Assembly (NCBI RefSeq): GCF_003989825.1
Contig: NZ_RZHE01000015.1
Location: 1-64,000, forward strand
Direction: 5' to 3'
Length of the DNA: 64,000 nucleotides
DNA from: Vreelandella populi
GTDB lineage: Bacteria > Pseudomonadota > Gammaproteobacteria > Pseudomonadales > Halomonadaceae
The position numbers and the translations under genes were made by a program. Below, one piece after another: positions 1 through 8,173 of this stretch. The stretch's first letter is position 1. Each line of letters starts with the position of its first letter. Below the pieces are notes generated by a model. The model saw only the letters and a list, made by a program, of their open reading frames with translations, did not search any database and had not been told where the DNA came from.

Positions 1-281
1 AGCTCACGAATACGCTGAAGGTTATCGTTAACTTGATCAAGACCGCCTTCCATGGTCTGAACCAGAGAGATACCATCACTAGCGTTACGGCTCGCCTGGT
101 CCATACCCTTGATTTGGGCAGTCATTTTGTTGGCGATGGCTTGGCCGGCAGCATCGTCAGATGCGCTGTTGATACGCAGGCCAGAAGAAAGGCGCTCTTG
201 CGCCTGAGCCAGCATGCTCTGCGAAGAACGCAGGTTGTTCTGGCCAATCATGGAAGTGATGTTAGTGTTGATTACAGACAT
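1..281 (-). CDS. fliC: Flagellin, N-terminal part (cut by window edge)
   Basis: This is the start of a flagellin gene read leftwards; the 3' end lies outside the window. The visible 93 codons begin [17 protein letters not shown] and contain the typical D0/D1 segment, including [21 protein letters not shown] and a following helix with [18 protein letters not shown]. These match the conserved N-terminal coiled-coil region that packs in the filament core. The ATG at 281 has a GGAG ribosome site about 9 nt upstream, and a sigma-28 promoter lies at 351-377. Flagellin is exported by the flagellar type III apparatus and polymerises under the FliD cap, whose gene is the next one upstream on the same strand. 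The family assignment is secure; the full length is unknown. Confidence 0.93.
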   Translation of the reverse strand, partial: MSVINTNITSMIGQNNLRSSQSMLAQAQERLSSGLRINSASDDAAGQAIANKMTAQIKGMDQASRNASDGISLVQTMEGGLDQVNDNLQRIRE

Positions 282-350
282 GGAAATGCTCTCCAAAGAT
301 TAACTGGCCTTATGGCCTGCTTGGTGGCGCGTACGCCGCCGTTGTTATAA

Positions 351-377
351 TTAACGGCAGGCCAGCTGGATTCTTTA
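351..377 (-). promoter_or_regulatory. Sigma-28 (FliA) promoter of the flagellin gene
   Basis: Read on the minus strand, TAAA is followed by exactly 15 nt and then GCCGTTAA, which is 7 of 8 matches to the FliA -10 box GCCGATAA. It lies about 70 nt upstream of the flagellin ATG. Spacing and sequence both fit the TAAA-N15-GCCGATAA consensus, so class III (late) flagellar expression is expected. Confidence 0.82.
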
Positions 378-425
378 GAAAAAATACTTTTTTTGTCAAT
401 TAACATGATTCATCTAATTGCTATT

Positions 426-1808
426 TTACTTACTCTTCTGCATAGCACCCAGCATGTCGAACTGCTGCGTGAGATAGCTGCTCATAGAATTCATTTGCGC
501 GATCATGCCGTCTAGTCCCGCAAACTGTTTACGGTAACGCTCAGTGCTTCGCTCAATACTAGCTTCCATACGTAGCTTACGTTTCTCCAAGCTATCAACG
601 CGCAGCTCAGCACTACCTACAGAGCTTTGAATGATGCCATCATCTGCCGTTATTTCTTTAAGCGTTGAACTTAAACGTCCTGCAAAACCACCCTCTTTCG
701 TGTCACCGGCGAAAAAGGCAGCTAGTCCTTCCGGGTTATCAGCTATGGTTTCGTCCAACTTAGCTTCGTCAACCTTTAGGCGCCCACGCTCGTCAATGGC
801 AATTCCCATTTGAGAAAGCCTTGAGATATCGCCTGTTCCAAGACTATCCGTTATATCTCGGCGCAAACGGTCTTCAATGGTACGAACGGTGCGATCCCCT
901 ACCAGCTCTCCAGACGTCTCACCTGCACCGTTAAATTGGGTCATACGTCCAACGGTGGATTTCATCTCATTGTAGTTACTTACAAACGCGTTAATCGCTT
1001 CTTTCAGCGACGCCTCGTCACGTTCAATCACGAGCGTAGCGGGGTTCTCGGAGACAGCTGTAAGGTCAAGCGTTACCCCCTGAATAGCTTCTTCCACTCG
1101 GTTGGTTGTACTAGTAATAGCAATACCATTGACGTTCAGCTCAGCATCTTGGCCTGCACGTAACGTAGCTGCATCCATTGTCAGAGATGCAAGCCCTGAG
1201 AAACCAACCAGAGAGGCCTCTTTGCCCGTTTCTTTAGAACTCAGCGCTAAGCGATATCCTGTACCGTCATTGATGATGGAAGCCGTAACGCCAGCTTCTT
1301 TATCTGCATTGATCTGATCACGAACATCAGCCAGCGTGCTACCCGCTTTTATTTCAAGGTTATAACTACTTTGAGGTGCCGCTGTGCTGTCAAACTCACC
1401 ATCGGTATAGGTAGCGCCAAAATTCAGGGTCAGGTTTGTGGCTTCTGCTGTCAGCACCTGGTCAAGCGTTACACTATTGGAGGCAGCACTGCCCGAACGG
1501 GCCAGCTGTGAAACGGTGATTTCATAACGCCCAGCATTAGCTGTTTCGCTGGCGGTTGCCAAAACGCCACTGCCGGTTACCGTACTTTTGTGCTGTTTAA
1601 ATGTGGCGGCATCGTTCAACGCAGTAATAGAACTCTGCACTCTATCCATTGCGGACTCAAGGCGCCCATAGGCAGAAATTTTAGTTTTTTGGGCGCTCTG
1701 CTGTTGAAGAACAGGGGTCAATTTTTGGCGTTCGGCTGCCTTGAGCTGATCCACCAAACCAGCGAGATCCAGCCCAGAACCCACGCCGAGTGCAGTAATT
1801 GATGCCAT
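426..1808 (-). CDS. fliD: Flagellar filament cap protein FliD
   Basis: The 460-residue product is the flagellar hook-associated protein 2 (FliD), which forms the cap that folds flagellin at the filament tip. It opens with MASITALGVGSGLDLAGLVDQ, the standard FliD N-terminus, and has the N-terminal FliD domain (about 1-100), a variable middle (about 100-215) and the C-terminal FliD domain (about 215-440) ending in a coiled-coil helix with RYRKQFAGLDGMIAQMNSM. Length is normal for gammaproteobacteria. An AGGA site precedes the ATG and a sigma-28 promoter lies at 1851-1877. It sits immediately upstream of the flagellin gene's promoter in the same direction, but with its own late promoter. Confidence 0.96.
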   Translation of the reverse strand: MASITALGVGSGLDLAGLVDQLKAAERQKLTPVLQQQSAQKTKISAYGRLESAMDRVQSSITALNDAATFKQHKSTVTGSGVLATASETANAGRYEITVSQLARSGSAASNSVTLDQVLTAEATNLTLNFGATYTDGEFDSTAAPQSSYNLEIKAGSTLADVRDQINADKEAGVTASIINDGTGYRLALSSKETGKEASLVGFSGLASLTMDAATLRAGQDAELNVNGIAITSTTNRVEEAIQGVTLDLTAVSENPATLVIERDEASLKEAINAFVSNYNEMKSTVGRMTQFNGAGETSGELVGDRTVRTIEDRLRRDITDSLGTGDISRLSQMGIAIDERGRLKVDEAKLDETIADNPEGLAAFFAGDTKEGGFAGRLSSTLKEITADDGIIQSSVGSAELRVDSLEKRKLRMEASIERSTERYRKQFAGLDGMIAQMNSMSSYLTQQFDMLGAMQKSK

Positions 1809-1850
1809 AAATCTAGTCCTCGCAGAGAAAAGCCATGTACGTTGCCAATA

Positions 1851-1877
1851 CTATCGGCTGAAAACGAAGTTACTTTA
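1851..1877 (-). promoter_or_regulatory. Sigma-28 (FliA) promoter of fliD
   Basis: On the minus strand TAAA, 15 nt, then GCCGATAG (7 of 8 to consensus) ends about 43 nt before the fliD ATG. It is almost identical in layout to the flagellin promoter at 351-377. Confidence 0.85.
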
Positions 1878-1953
1878 GCGCCATGCGTCTCTATTCAGTA
1901 GATTACCGTCATGCTCAGCTAAATATTGCCAAAAAACATAAGCCTATGTTTTT

Positions 1954-2259
1954 CTAAACATTTTTACACTTAAAATACTGCTGGCTGAGGTAGCGCCTAA
2001 CGGCAGCCATTTGCTTTTCAAGAATTTTCAGCTGTGTGTGCTGCAGCGTTGGATCGCCCCCCGCCAAAACCGTTATCTTTTTTGCCAGCATTGTCTTTTC
2101 CCCACTTTTTAAAGGCACCTTACTTAATGCAAAAAAGGTTGCATACTCGTTTAGGGCACCCATAGAAAGTAACTGTTTAGCGGCTACTCTACTTCGGAGG
2201 GCCATTGGTGCCATCGCTCTTCTATCGGCCTCAGATGGCATTGTTTTCCCCTTCGGCAT
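1954..2259 (-). CDS. Small basic hypothetical protein upstream of fliD
   Basis: A 101-residue protein, not recognised. It is rich in Lys and Arg, predicted helical (for example RAMAPMALRSRVAAKQLLSM and QLKILEKQMAAVRRYLSQQ), and has no signal peptide or membrane segment. An AAGGGAG ribosome site sits 8 nt before the ATG, which supports translation. The gene lies in the same direction as fliD but is separated from it by the fliD sigma-28 promoter. Its place among flagellar genes suggests, without proof, a role as a small flagellar chaperone or regulator. An unrelated hypothetical protein is equally possible. Confidence 0.55.
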   Translation of the reverse strand: MPKGKTMPSEADRRAMAPMALRSRVAAKQLLSMGALNEYATFFALSKVPLKSGEKTMLAKKITVLAGGDPTLQHTQLKILEKQMAAVRRYLSQQYFKCKNV

Positions 2260-2661
2260 ATCAGTCGCTCCCTTTGCTTATATAGTTATGCGCTTTTTAT
2301 TTCAGTTAGCATTTTCCTTTTGCCCTCATTTCTGCTTTATTATTAGCAATAATGCATAAACACTATTTTAAGCGTTATTATTAATTCATTTCTTTTAAGA
2401 TGAAAGCCAGACTTAATCAAACTGTCGTTTGTTTATTTTACTGAAACGTTTTCCACTTCCTTTCATCTTAATTAATTATATAAATACCATAACTTAAAAT
2501 AGAACTTAATATTCATTAAAAGCCTTGAATTAACAAAAATACACAAATAAACATATTTGTATTATTTATGTAACTTCTTTGCTTATATTGTTACTAATTA
2601 AGTGCAAGCTAAATAAATGCGTCATATTTAATATAACCAAATAAATCTTAGCAACAGTAAT
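2260..2661. other. AT-rich intergenic region between divergent small genes
   Basis: About 400 nt without a convincing gene. From about 2270 to 2660 the sequence is markedly richer in A and T than the coding regions and has many TAAT/ATTA runs. It must carry promoters for the leftward gene starting at 2259 and the rightward gene starting at 2662, but no single -35/-10 pair stands out. A possible H-NS-type silenced or nucleoid-protein-bound stretch is inference from composition only. Confidence 0.5.
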
Positions 2662-3141
2662 ATGAAAAAACGCTATGCTGGCAGCAGTGTTTTACAATTC
2701 GATGAATATCTAATAGACCAGCGTAAAAGCGACGATTTAGACCTTGGTCTAACACCCTCCCCTGCTTTACAATGTACTGCAATATATTCACTCGCGCCGT
2801 TCGCAGGACATCGCATCATGCATGCACAGTACGTTCACGATTCCAGCCACACACCTGCCATTAGCGCTCAACGTAGTCTTCGCCACTGCCTTTCATCGGT
2901 AGCCGAAATGCTTTATGACCACGGGTATGTACTTGAGAGCGTCACGCTTGCGCAGCGCGGCCTGGCCGAACGTGAGCTTAATGCTTTGCGCACTCAAGCG
3001 CCTGGGTGGGCAGCCTGCCAAAAGACCCTGGAAGTAAGTAACGCCGCCACTTTTAACGCATATGGCCGCTTTGTATTAACGGCCATGGGGCGCGAGCTGA
3101 TGTTTGATATGTTCGGCCAAGGGGCGGCCGACTGCGCTTAA
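2662..3141 (+). CDS. Hypothetical protein, 159 aa
   Basis: The product is not recognised. It begins MKKRYAGSSVLQFDEYLIDQ, has no signal peptide or membrane segment, and seems to be a compact cytoplasmic protein with a helical C-terminal half (about 75-155) containing LRHCLSSVAEMLYDHGYV and FVLTAMGRELMFDMFGQG. The gene stands alone after a long AT-rich leader and is followed by a strong terminator at 3173-3206, so it is probably monocistronic. The upstream ribosome site is weak (only A-rich sequence before the ATG). Codon use in the second half matches the neighbours. No function can be given. Confidence 0.6.
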   Translation: MKKRYAGSSVLQFDEYLIDQRKSDDLDLGLTPSPALQCTAIYSLAPFAGHRIMHAQYVHDSSHTPAISAQRSLRHCLSSVAEMLYDHGYVLESVTLAQRGLAERELNALRTQAPGWAACQKTLEVSNAATFNAYGRFVLTAMGRELMFDMFGQGAADCA

Positions 3142-3172
3142 GGAAGGTGCTTGCGTAAAAACAGACGCGCAC

Positions 3173-3206
3173 AAAAAAGCCCACAGGTTTTGCCTGTGGG
3201 CTTTTT
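3173..3206. terminator. Bidirectional rho-independent terminator
   Basis: A 9-bp stem GCCCACAGG / CCTGTGGGC with a 5-nt loop is flanked by A-runs on the left and T-runs on the right, so it can stop the rightward 159-aa gene and the leftward small peptide gene ending at 3217. Confidence 0.9.
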
Positions 3207-3216
3207 ATTGGCGCGA

Positions 3217-3291
3217 TTAACGCAGGCCGAGCATTGATAGGATGAACAGTACAACGACGATCAGACCTACGATATAGATGATATTACGCAT
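3217..3291 (-). CDS. 24-residue single-span membrane peptide
   Basis: A very short gene reads MRNIIYIVGLIVVV followed by LFILSMLGLR, that is, one hydrophobic span with charged residues only at both ends. The AAGGAG ribosome site lies 8 nt before the ATG at 3291, and the stop is 11 nt from the shared bidirectional terminator, so the unit is well formed for expression. Short peptides with the pattern MRNIIYIVGLIVVV...LGLR are, as far as I recall, widespread hypothetical proteins in proteobacteria. A function is not known to me. A membrane-inserted regulator or subunit partner is possible. Confidence 0.75.
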   Translation of the reverse strand: MRNIIYIVGLIVVVLFILSMLGLR

Positions 3292-3706
3292 ATTGGCGCT
3301 CCTTGCTAGTTTGCGTTTTTGATGAAATCAAAGGGTTACTTACGTCTAGATAACGCTTTCAGCCTAGCAGGCTTTTCAGCTTTTTGCGTAATGCTCCTGC
3401 ATTTCCCTTTCAGAAAGCAGAAAACGGCTAGGCTTGCGGGCCGTATTGCTAGCGTTAGCCGAGACGCTGACGGTTCTCGTGGAATGCTCGCTGAATCATT
3501 TCTGCTGCTGGGTATCGATTGCTAACAGTACCTCTACTGTGTTGATACGCTTCATCTGCGCCAAGGTTGGGGGAAAGGTTCTTCGCCAGTCGTGCTTTTC
3601 GTGCATTGGCACCGACCTGCTGAGACAGCTCGCCAGGGGCATGCATGGTGGAACCTCTCTCGCTTCTGAAGCTCGAACCTTTGCCACTTATACCGAAGGT
3701 GCCACG
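3292..3706. other. Intergenic region before the serine hydrolase
   Basis: About 415 nt without a supported gene. Open frames here do not show protein-like composition or ribosome sites. One of them runs in frame into the downstream hydrolase but would put about 90 non-conserved residues in front of a good signal peptide. A weak small hairpin (AGCCT-AGC-AGGCT then TTTT) sits at 3361-3377. Confidence 0.5.
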
Positions 3707-4708
3707 ATGCGCGCTACTGCCTTGCTTGTTTCGTTAGCTGTTGTTTCACTGTTACCCACCGCCTATGCAGCCGCTAATGAACCTTCTGCGCATGCACTTC
3801 AGACACTAAACCATCAAACCCGCCAACTAGACCGCGTACACAACGTGATAGTGGCCTACGATGGCGAGATTATCCACGAGTTTCATCAAGGCGGCCCAGG
3901 CGTAGCATCGCCTACCAATATCAAGTCGCTTTCCAAGACGGTGCTGGCGGCCATTACCGGCGCGGCGATTGAAGAAGGCATTATTGAATCCGTCGAGCAG
4001 CCCATGGCAGCGCTTTTCGGTGAGCACTTGCCAGCAGGCCTTGACCCACGCGTTGAGAATATTACGGTGGCGCATCTGCTTGCCCAGCAGGCAGGGCTTG
4101 AGCGCACCTCAGGCAGTAACTACGGCGCCTGGGTGGCAAGCGCCAATTGGGTTAACGATGCACTGAGCCGCCCGTTCGTCGATGAGCCCGGAGGGCGCAT
4201 GCTCTACTCCACCGGCACAAGCCATCTGCTTTCAGCCGCGCTTACTCATGCCAGCGGAGAAACTACCTACGCGCTTGCCCAGCGCTTGCTGGGTGAGCCG
4301 CTGAATATCTCCATTCCCCCCTGGCTGCGTGACCCGCAAGGCATCTACTTTGGCGGCAACGACATGCAGCTTTCGCCGCGTGCTCTGATTGAAGTAGGCG
4401 AGCTTTATCGCAATGACGGCATGATGGAAGGTCAGCGCATACTGCCCGAAGGCTGGGTAGAAGATTCATGGACACCGCGCGGCATCTCTCAATGGACAGG
4501 CGACGGCTACGGGTTTGGCTGGTTTATTACCCAACTGGCAGAAACGCCTACCTACTACGGGCGCGGATACGGTGGCCAGGCGCTTTACGTCATACCCGAA
4601 CGGGCCATGACGGTAGTGATCACTTCAGACCCCACGCCGCCTTCGCCTGGAGGGCAGTTTCAGCAGCGGTTAAACCAGCTGGTAGAGGGGTTACTTGACG
4701 CATATTAG
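3707..4708 (+). CDS. Exported serine hydrolase, beta-lactamase class C/esterase family
   Basis: The 333-residue product starts at the ATG at 3707, chosen because GAAGGTG precedes it and it begins with a signal peptide (MRATALLVSLAVVSLLPTAY, cleavage near residue 22). The catalytic motifs of the class C beta-lactamase/penicillin-binding family are visible: S74-L-S-K77 (nucleophile and general base) and Y167-S-T in place of YxN. A GYGGQ motif near 287-291 lies where KTG/HxG is expected. Family members hydrolyse esters or D-amino peptides in the periplasm. A true beta-lactamase role is not supported, since the third motif differs. It appears monocistronic. Natural substrate unknown. Confidence 0.85.
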   Translation: MRATALLVSLAVVSLLPTAYAAANEPSAHALQTLNHQTRQLDRVHNVIVAYDGEIIHEFHQGGPGVASPTNIKSLSKTVLAAITGAAIEEGIIESVEQPMAALFGEHLPAGLDPRVENITVAHLLAQQAGLERTSGSNYGAWVASANWVNDALSRPFVDEPGGRMLYSTGTSHLLSAALTHASGETTYALAQRLLGEPLNISIPPWLRDPQGIYFGGNDMQLSPRALIEVGELYRNDGMMEGQRILPEGWVEDSWTPRGISQWTGDGYGFGWFITQLAETPTYYGRGYGGQALYVIPERAMTVVITSDPTPPSPGGQFQQRLNQLVEGLLDAY

Positions 4709-4759
4709 CTAGGTGTTTAGGTACACGTCAGACTGCACATATAAGGACTAACCGAATAC

Positions 4760-5119
4760 CTAGTGGCGGTAGTCTTGTTGATGCGCGCATATAAGGGCAT
4801 TCCGCTTCACTACATCGACAGGCATATTCATCGAACCTGTCAACTTATCATCAAGACACTCTACCAACGTCTCTGCTTCAGGCTGCATCTCTTCTATCGG
4901 TTTATCCAGCGCTACTCTACCCTCAGCCTGCCACTGTTCCAGCCACTGTCCGGCAGTTGCTATCTTTGCTTCATGGGAAGCTGACATCCATGCGCGTTGG
5001 TCAACGTCATTTAACGCGCCGTCCATCCAGCCAGGCTGATCGCTACTACAACCTGCGAGTATCAAGGCCAGTGTGACAGCCACCGCTTTTTTTATGTCCA
5101 TGCGCACCTTTCCCCTCAT
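4760..5119 (-). CDS. Small putative lipoprotein
   Basis: The 119-residue product has a short basic start, a hydrophobic stretch and a lipobox LAGC (Cys at about residue 24), so it should be lipidated and anchored in a membrane. The ATG at 5119 is preceded by a near-perfect AAGGAGGT site; an alternative ATG at 5101 also has GA-rich sequence before it. The mature part is acidic, with Trp-rich segments (GQWLEQWQAEGRV) and two Cys (CLDDK, ICAHQ) that may pair. It is not recognised beyond that. The neighbour exoD-like gene ends 68 nt upstream on the same strand. Confidence 0.75.
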   Translation of the reverse strand: MRGKVRMDIKKAVAVTLALILAGCSSDQPGWMDGALNDVDQRAWMSASHEAKIATAGQWLEQWQAEGRVALDKPIEEMQPEAETLVECLDDKLTGSMNMPVDVVKRNALICAHQQDYRH

Positions 5120-5186
5120 AAGTTACCTCCTTGGAGGGTATAGCATAGTTCAATTAGGAGAGCGCCCATACACGCGCTTTAAAACG

Positions 5187-5780
5187 CTACAAAAAATACA
5201 TAAGCATCGCCACGAACGTGGCGCCGGTAACCAAAAACCCTAGTGAGAGCACCACCCCGTCATGTGCGACAAGTCCTAGACCTAACAGCGTAAGGGCAAC
5301 GCCTGCTCCGTTAGCCGTAAAGGGGACGAGTTCCATCGGCGGCATGGCCACCGCCACAGCTAGGCAGGCAAGTGCCGTCACGCGAATACCCGCGTCATTC
5401 GTCATCCATACCAATCGAGCACCAAGCAGGCTGTCAATCCACTTAGCGGGCTTTTGCATAATATGAAGGGATTTATCAAAGCTTTTGCGAGATACCGAAC
5501 GGTTTAATAACCACTTGGGTAGCCAAAATGTTCTCCTCCCCGCGAGCAGCTGAATCGACACTAATAGCACCAGTACAGCCATGAAGGTGGGTACACCTGG
5601 AATACCGCTAATGACAGGGATCAGGGTAATGATTCCAGCGATCAGCAGCAGTGGTCCAAAGGAGCGGCGGCCTACGGCATCGACAATATCATTGACGCTA
5701 ACGTGGGACATACCATCCGCCTTCTCCTCCATCGCCTGGATCAGCTCGGTGAGATTGGTCGCTTCAGGTGATTCACTCAT
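5187..5780 (-). CDS. exoD: ExoD-family inner-membrane protein
   Basis: The 197-residue protein matches the exopolysaccharide synthesis ExoD family: an N-terminal cytosolic helix, the conserved stretch GRRSFGPLLLIAGIITLIPV (about 38-57) and five or so hydrophobic segments. ExoD of rhizobia affects exopolysaccharide production and alkali tolerance, but the biochemical role is unknown. The start overlaps the end of the TerB-like gene by 8 nt, with an AAGGAG site inside that gene, so the two are translationally coupled. Confidence 0.85.
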   Translation of the reverse strand: MSESPEATNLTELIQAMEEKADGMSHVSVNDIVDAVGRRSFGPLLLIAGIITLIPVISGIPGVPTFMAVLVLLVSIQLLAGRRTFWLPKWLLNRSVSRKSFDKSLHIMQKPAKWIDSLLGARLVWMTNDAGIRVTALACLAVAVAMPPMELVPFTANGAGVALTLLGLGLVAHDGVVLSLGFLVTGATFVAMLMYFL

Positions 5781-6237
5781 GCGCGTCGTGGCGCTCCTTT
5801 ACCTGTAGTTTGGTGCGAATAAAATCACTGTGGCTTACATGAAGTAGATCCGCCAAGCGTCGAATGCGGTGCTCCTCAAGCGGGTCCACGCTGCCATCAG
5901 CCCAGGCCAGCTGCCACATCAGCGCCACCAGCTCGCAGCGCTGTGCATAACTGTAGTGCTCTTTTACCAAACTGACGAACTGGTAGTGATCGACCGCCTC
6001 TTCGACCTCCGCTTCGGCAAGTGTCATTAGTTCTTCAACTTCACGCTCGCTTAATCGGTAGCGAGCGGTAAGCATCTGCTGTAACGCCGCCCGCTCTGCG
6101 TCGCTTGCATGGTAGTCAGCGCGCATCACTTCGCAAAGCAGCGCCGCAGTGGCCAGCTCAAGGGTAAGCGTATGATTTTCGCGCTGCTCGGGTTCGGCTA
6201 GGGCGCGTTGAAAGAAATCGGTAATCGCATCCAGCAT
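5773..6237 (-). CDS. TerB-like/DjlA N-terminal-type protein
   Basis: The 154-residue, strongly acidic, all-helical protein resembles the TerB family: LATAALLCEVMRADYHASDAE near 28-48 and LMWQLAWADGSVDPLEEHRI near 106-125 are the two internally similar helical repeats with acidic residues that can bind metal. TerB-fold proteins occur in tellurite-resistance and stress systems and in DjlA. The name does not by itself imply tellurite resistance, and no terACDE genes are nearby. An AGGAGA site supports the ATG at 6237. It overlaps and is coupled to the ExoD gene. Confidence 0.82.
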   Translation of the reverse strand: MLDAITDFFQRALAEPEQRENHTLTLELATAALLCEVMRADYHASDAERAALQQMLTARYRLSEREVEELMTLAEAEVEEAVDHYQFVSLVKEHYSYAQRCELVALMWQLAWADGSVDPLEEHRIRRLADLLHVSHSDFIRTKLQVKERHDAHE

Positions 6238-6360
6238 GGGGCGCTCTCCTGATAATAGGTGTATGTGAAGGTTCGACGCTACAGGGCAAGCTTAGTGCCA
6301 TCGTCCACCACCCCCCATATCTCCTTCACCCCTTACCATTCACGTTTCTCCACTCACCCT

Positions 6361-7368
6361 TCACGATTTCCGCTTGGCCAACTGCTCTTTTAACTGCTTG
6401 GGCACTTGCTTGATGATCAACCGGTCCTGGCCTTCGTCATACTCGATGCTGGAACCTAAAAGGTGTGAGTCAAAGCTAATGGACACGCCGCCTGAACGCC
6501 CAGTAAACCGGCGGAATTGGCTGATGGTACGCTTGTCCGGCGGAATTTCGTCAGCCAACCCGTAATCGACGTTACGGATATGCTCATAAAACGCTTTGGG
6601 CTGCTGTTCGTCCACCAGCTCCGAGAGCGTTTCCAGGGTCATGGGTTCGCCCCGGCGCAGTTGCTCGTTGGCGTAATCCACCAAGGTGTCGGTTTTTTCG
6701 CGGCTGGCGTCTTCGTCGAGGTCTTCCTTTTCCACATAGTCGCTAAAGGCTTTTAGCAGCGTGCGGGTCTCAAGAGGGGCATCGATGCCCTCTTCCATAC
6801 CCAATAGCGTCGTCATGCCCTCGGCAAGCTTCTTACCACCCCGGTCTTTCAGAAACGACACGTACTGGGTGCCAGGTGCCTCACTCTGCCACTGGGTCAG
6901 GTTAATGCGGGCAGCAAGCGTCAGCTGGCTAGTATTCAACTGCGCGGCGGGCACGGCTTGGTGGTCTTCGTTAATACCAATGCCTTCACGCTGATGGACC
7001 AGGGCGATAAACAGGGTTTCGGTATCGCCCTGGCGAATGTGCGCCAGCAGCAGATAGCCGCTTACCGAAAGCTGTGCCTGCAGCTCGCGGGCCAGGCGCT
7101 CGGCAATGGCTGTAGAAAGCTGGGTAAAATCCTGCCCACCGGCCATATAGTCATGCAGCCAAGCAAGCAAAGGGCCGGCCTGATCGCCCTCTTCGGCAAA
7201 GCTTCCCCAGCCTTTAGCCTTGGTGTTGTACGTGTCATTCAGCGTATTCACCAGGCTCGCCATGGCCGGGTCATCGCTTTGGGCAGGTGCGGGCGCAGCG
7301 GTCAGCGTTAAGCGCTCACCATCAAGCGATGGGGCCAGGCGATGAACAATACTGTGCAGTAGCGGCAT
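6361..7368 (-). CDS. yejK: Nucleoid-associated protein YejK/NdpA
   Basis: The 335-residue product has the same length as E. coli YejK and the family's features: the start MPLLHSIVHRL, the middle motif SVSGYLLLAHIRQGDTETLF, YVSFLKDRGGKKLAEG near 168-183, and a C-terminal half ending SFDSHLLGSS...IKQVPKQLKEQL. YejK binds the nucleoid and associates with topoisomerases. It is the last gene of a leftward run, 43 nt from the end of the ABC permease gene. The ribosome site is poor. Confidence 0.94.
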   Translation of the reverse strand: MPLLHSIVHRLAPSLDGERLTLTAAPAPAQSDDPAMASLVNTLNDTYNTKAKGWGSFAEEGDQAGPLLAWLHDYMAGGQDFTQLSTAIAERLARELQAQLSVSGYLLLAHIRQGDTETLFIALVHQREGIGINEDHQAVPAAQLNTSQLTLAARINLTQWQSEAPGTQYVSFLKDRGGKKLAEGMTTLLGMEEGIDAPLETRTLLKAFSDYVEKEDLDEDASREKTDTLVDYANEQLRRGEPMTLETLSELVDEQQPKAFYEHIRNVDYGLADEIPPDKRTISQFRRFTGRSGGVSISFDSHLLGSSIEYDEGQDRLIIKQVPKQLKEQLAKRKS

Positions 7369-7411
7369 AAGGGGGTATCAGCTCTAAAGGTTAAAACATG
7401 AAGAATACGGG

Positions 7412-8173
7412 TTATGGCTTCAGGCGATAGCCGGTGCGGAATATCCAGGCAATGGTGACAAGGCTTGCCACGAGAAACAGCGAAATCATGGCCACACTGG
7501 CCACAATGCTGACATCGCTGATGCCGTAGAAGCTCCACCGAAAGCCGCTGACCAGATACACCACCGGGTTGGCAAGCGTGACGTTCTGCCAGAAGGGGGG
7601 CAGCATATCGATCGAGTAGAAGCTGCCGCCGAGAAAGGTAAGCGGCGTGATGACCAATAGCGGTACCAGCTGGAGCTTGTCGAAACCATCCGCCCAGATG
7701 CCGATAATGAACCCGAGCAGGCTGAAGGTAACCGCGGTCAGCACTAGAAACGTCAGCATCCAGAATGGGTGGGCGATCTCCAGCGGCACGAAGAAGCTAG
7801 AGGTGGCGAGAATGATCAGCCCCAGCAGAATCGACTTGGACGCCGCCGCCCCCACATAACCAATCACCACTTCAAGATACGAGATGGGCGCTGACAATAT
7901 CTCGTAGATACTGCCCGAGAACTTGGGAAAGAAAATGCCGAACGAGGCATTAGACACGCTCTGGGTCAGCAGCATCAGCATGATCAGCCCCGGCACGATA
8001 AAGGCACCGTAGCTTACCCCGCCAATCTCACTGATGCGCGAGCCGATGGCAGCGCCGAACACCACAAAGTAGAGCGAGGTTGAGATAACCGGCGAGACAA
8101 TGCTTTGCAACATGGTGCGTCGCGTACGCGCCATTTCCGCCATATAAATGGCGCGAACAGGGTAAAGGTTCAT
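7412..8173 (-). CDS. yadH: ABC-2 type transporter permease (YadH-like)
   Basis: The 253-residue membrane protein has six hydrophobic segments and the ABC-2 fold. The start ATG overlaps the stop of the ATPase gene as ATGA (8170-8173), so the pair forms one exporter translated together. E. coli YadH is 256 residues. The stretch [20 protein letters not shown] is the conserved ABC-2 cytoplasmic helix region. The substrate of YadGH is not known; drug or lipid export has been suggested for relatives. Confidence 0.9.
   Translation of the reverse strand: MNLYPVRAIYMAEMARTRRTMLQSIVSPVISTSLYFVVFGAAIGSRISEIGGVSYGAFIVPGLIMLMLLTQSVSNASFGIFFPKFSGSIYEILSAPISYLEVVIGYVGAAASKSILLGLIILATSSFFVPLEIAHPFWMLTFLVLTAVTFSLLGFIIGIWADGFDKLQLVPLLVITPLTFLGGSFYSIDMLPPFWQNVTLANPVVYLVSGFRWSFYGISDVSIVASVAMISLFLVASLVTIAWIFRTGYRLKP

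Noticed and set aside
33..350. A plus-strand open frame over the flagellin start
   Set aside because: The minus-strand reading is a textbook flagellin N-terminus with promoter and ribosome site.
3434..3706. N-terminal extension of the serine hydrolase by 91 residues
   Set aside because: The later ATG at 3707 has a ribosome site and begins with a clean signal peptide; the extension has no conserved features.
5773..6237. Tellurite resistance as the role of the TerB-like gene
   Set aside because: No terACDE neighbours; TerB-fold domains are common outside tellurite systems.
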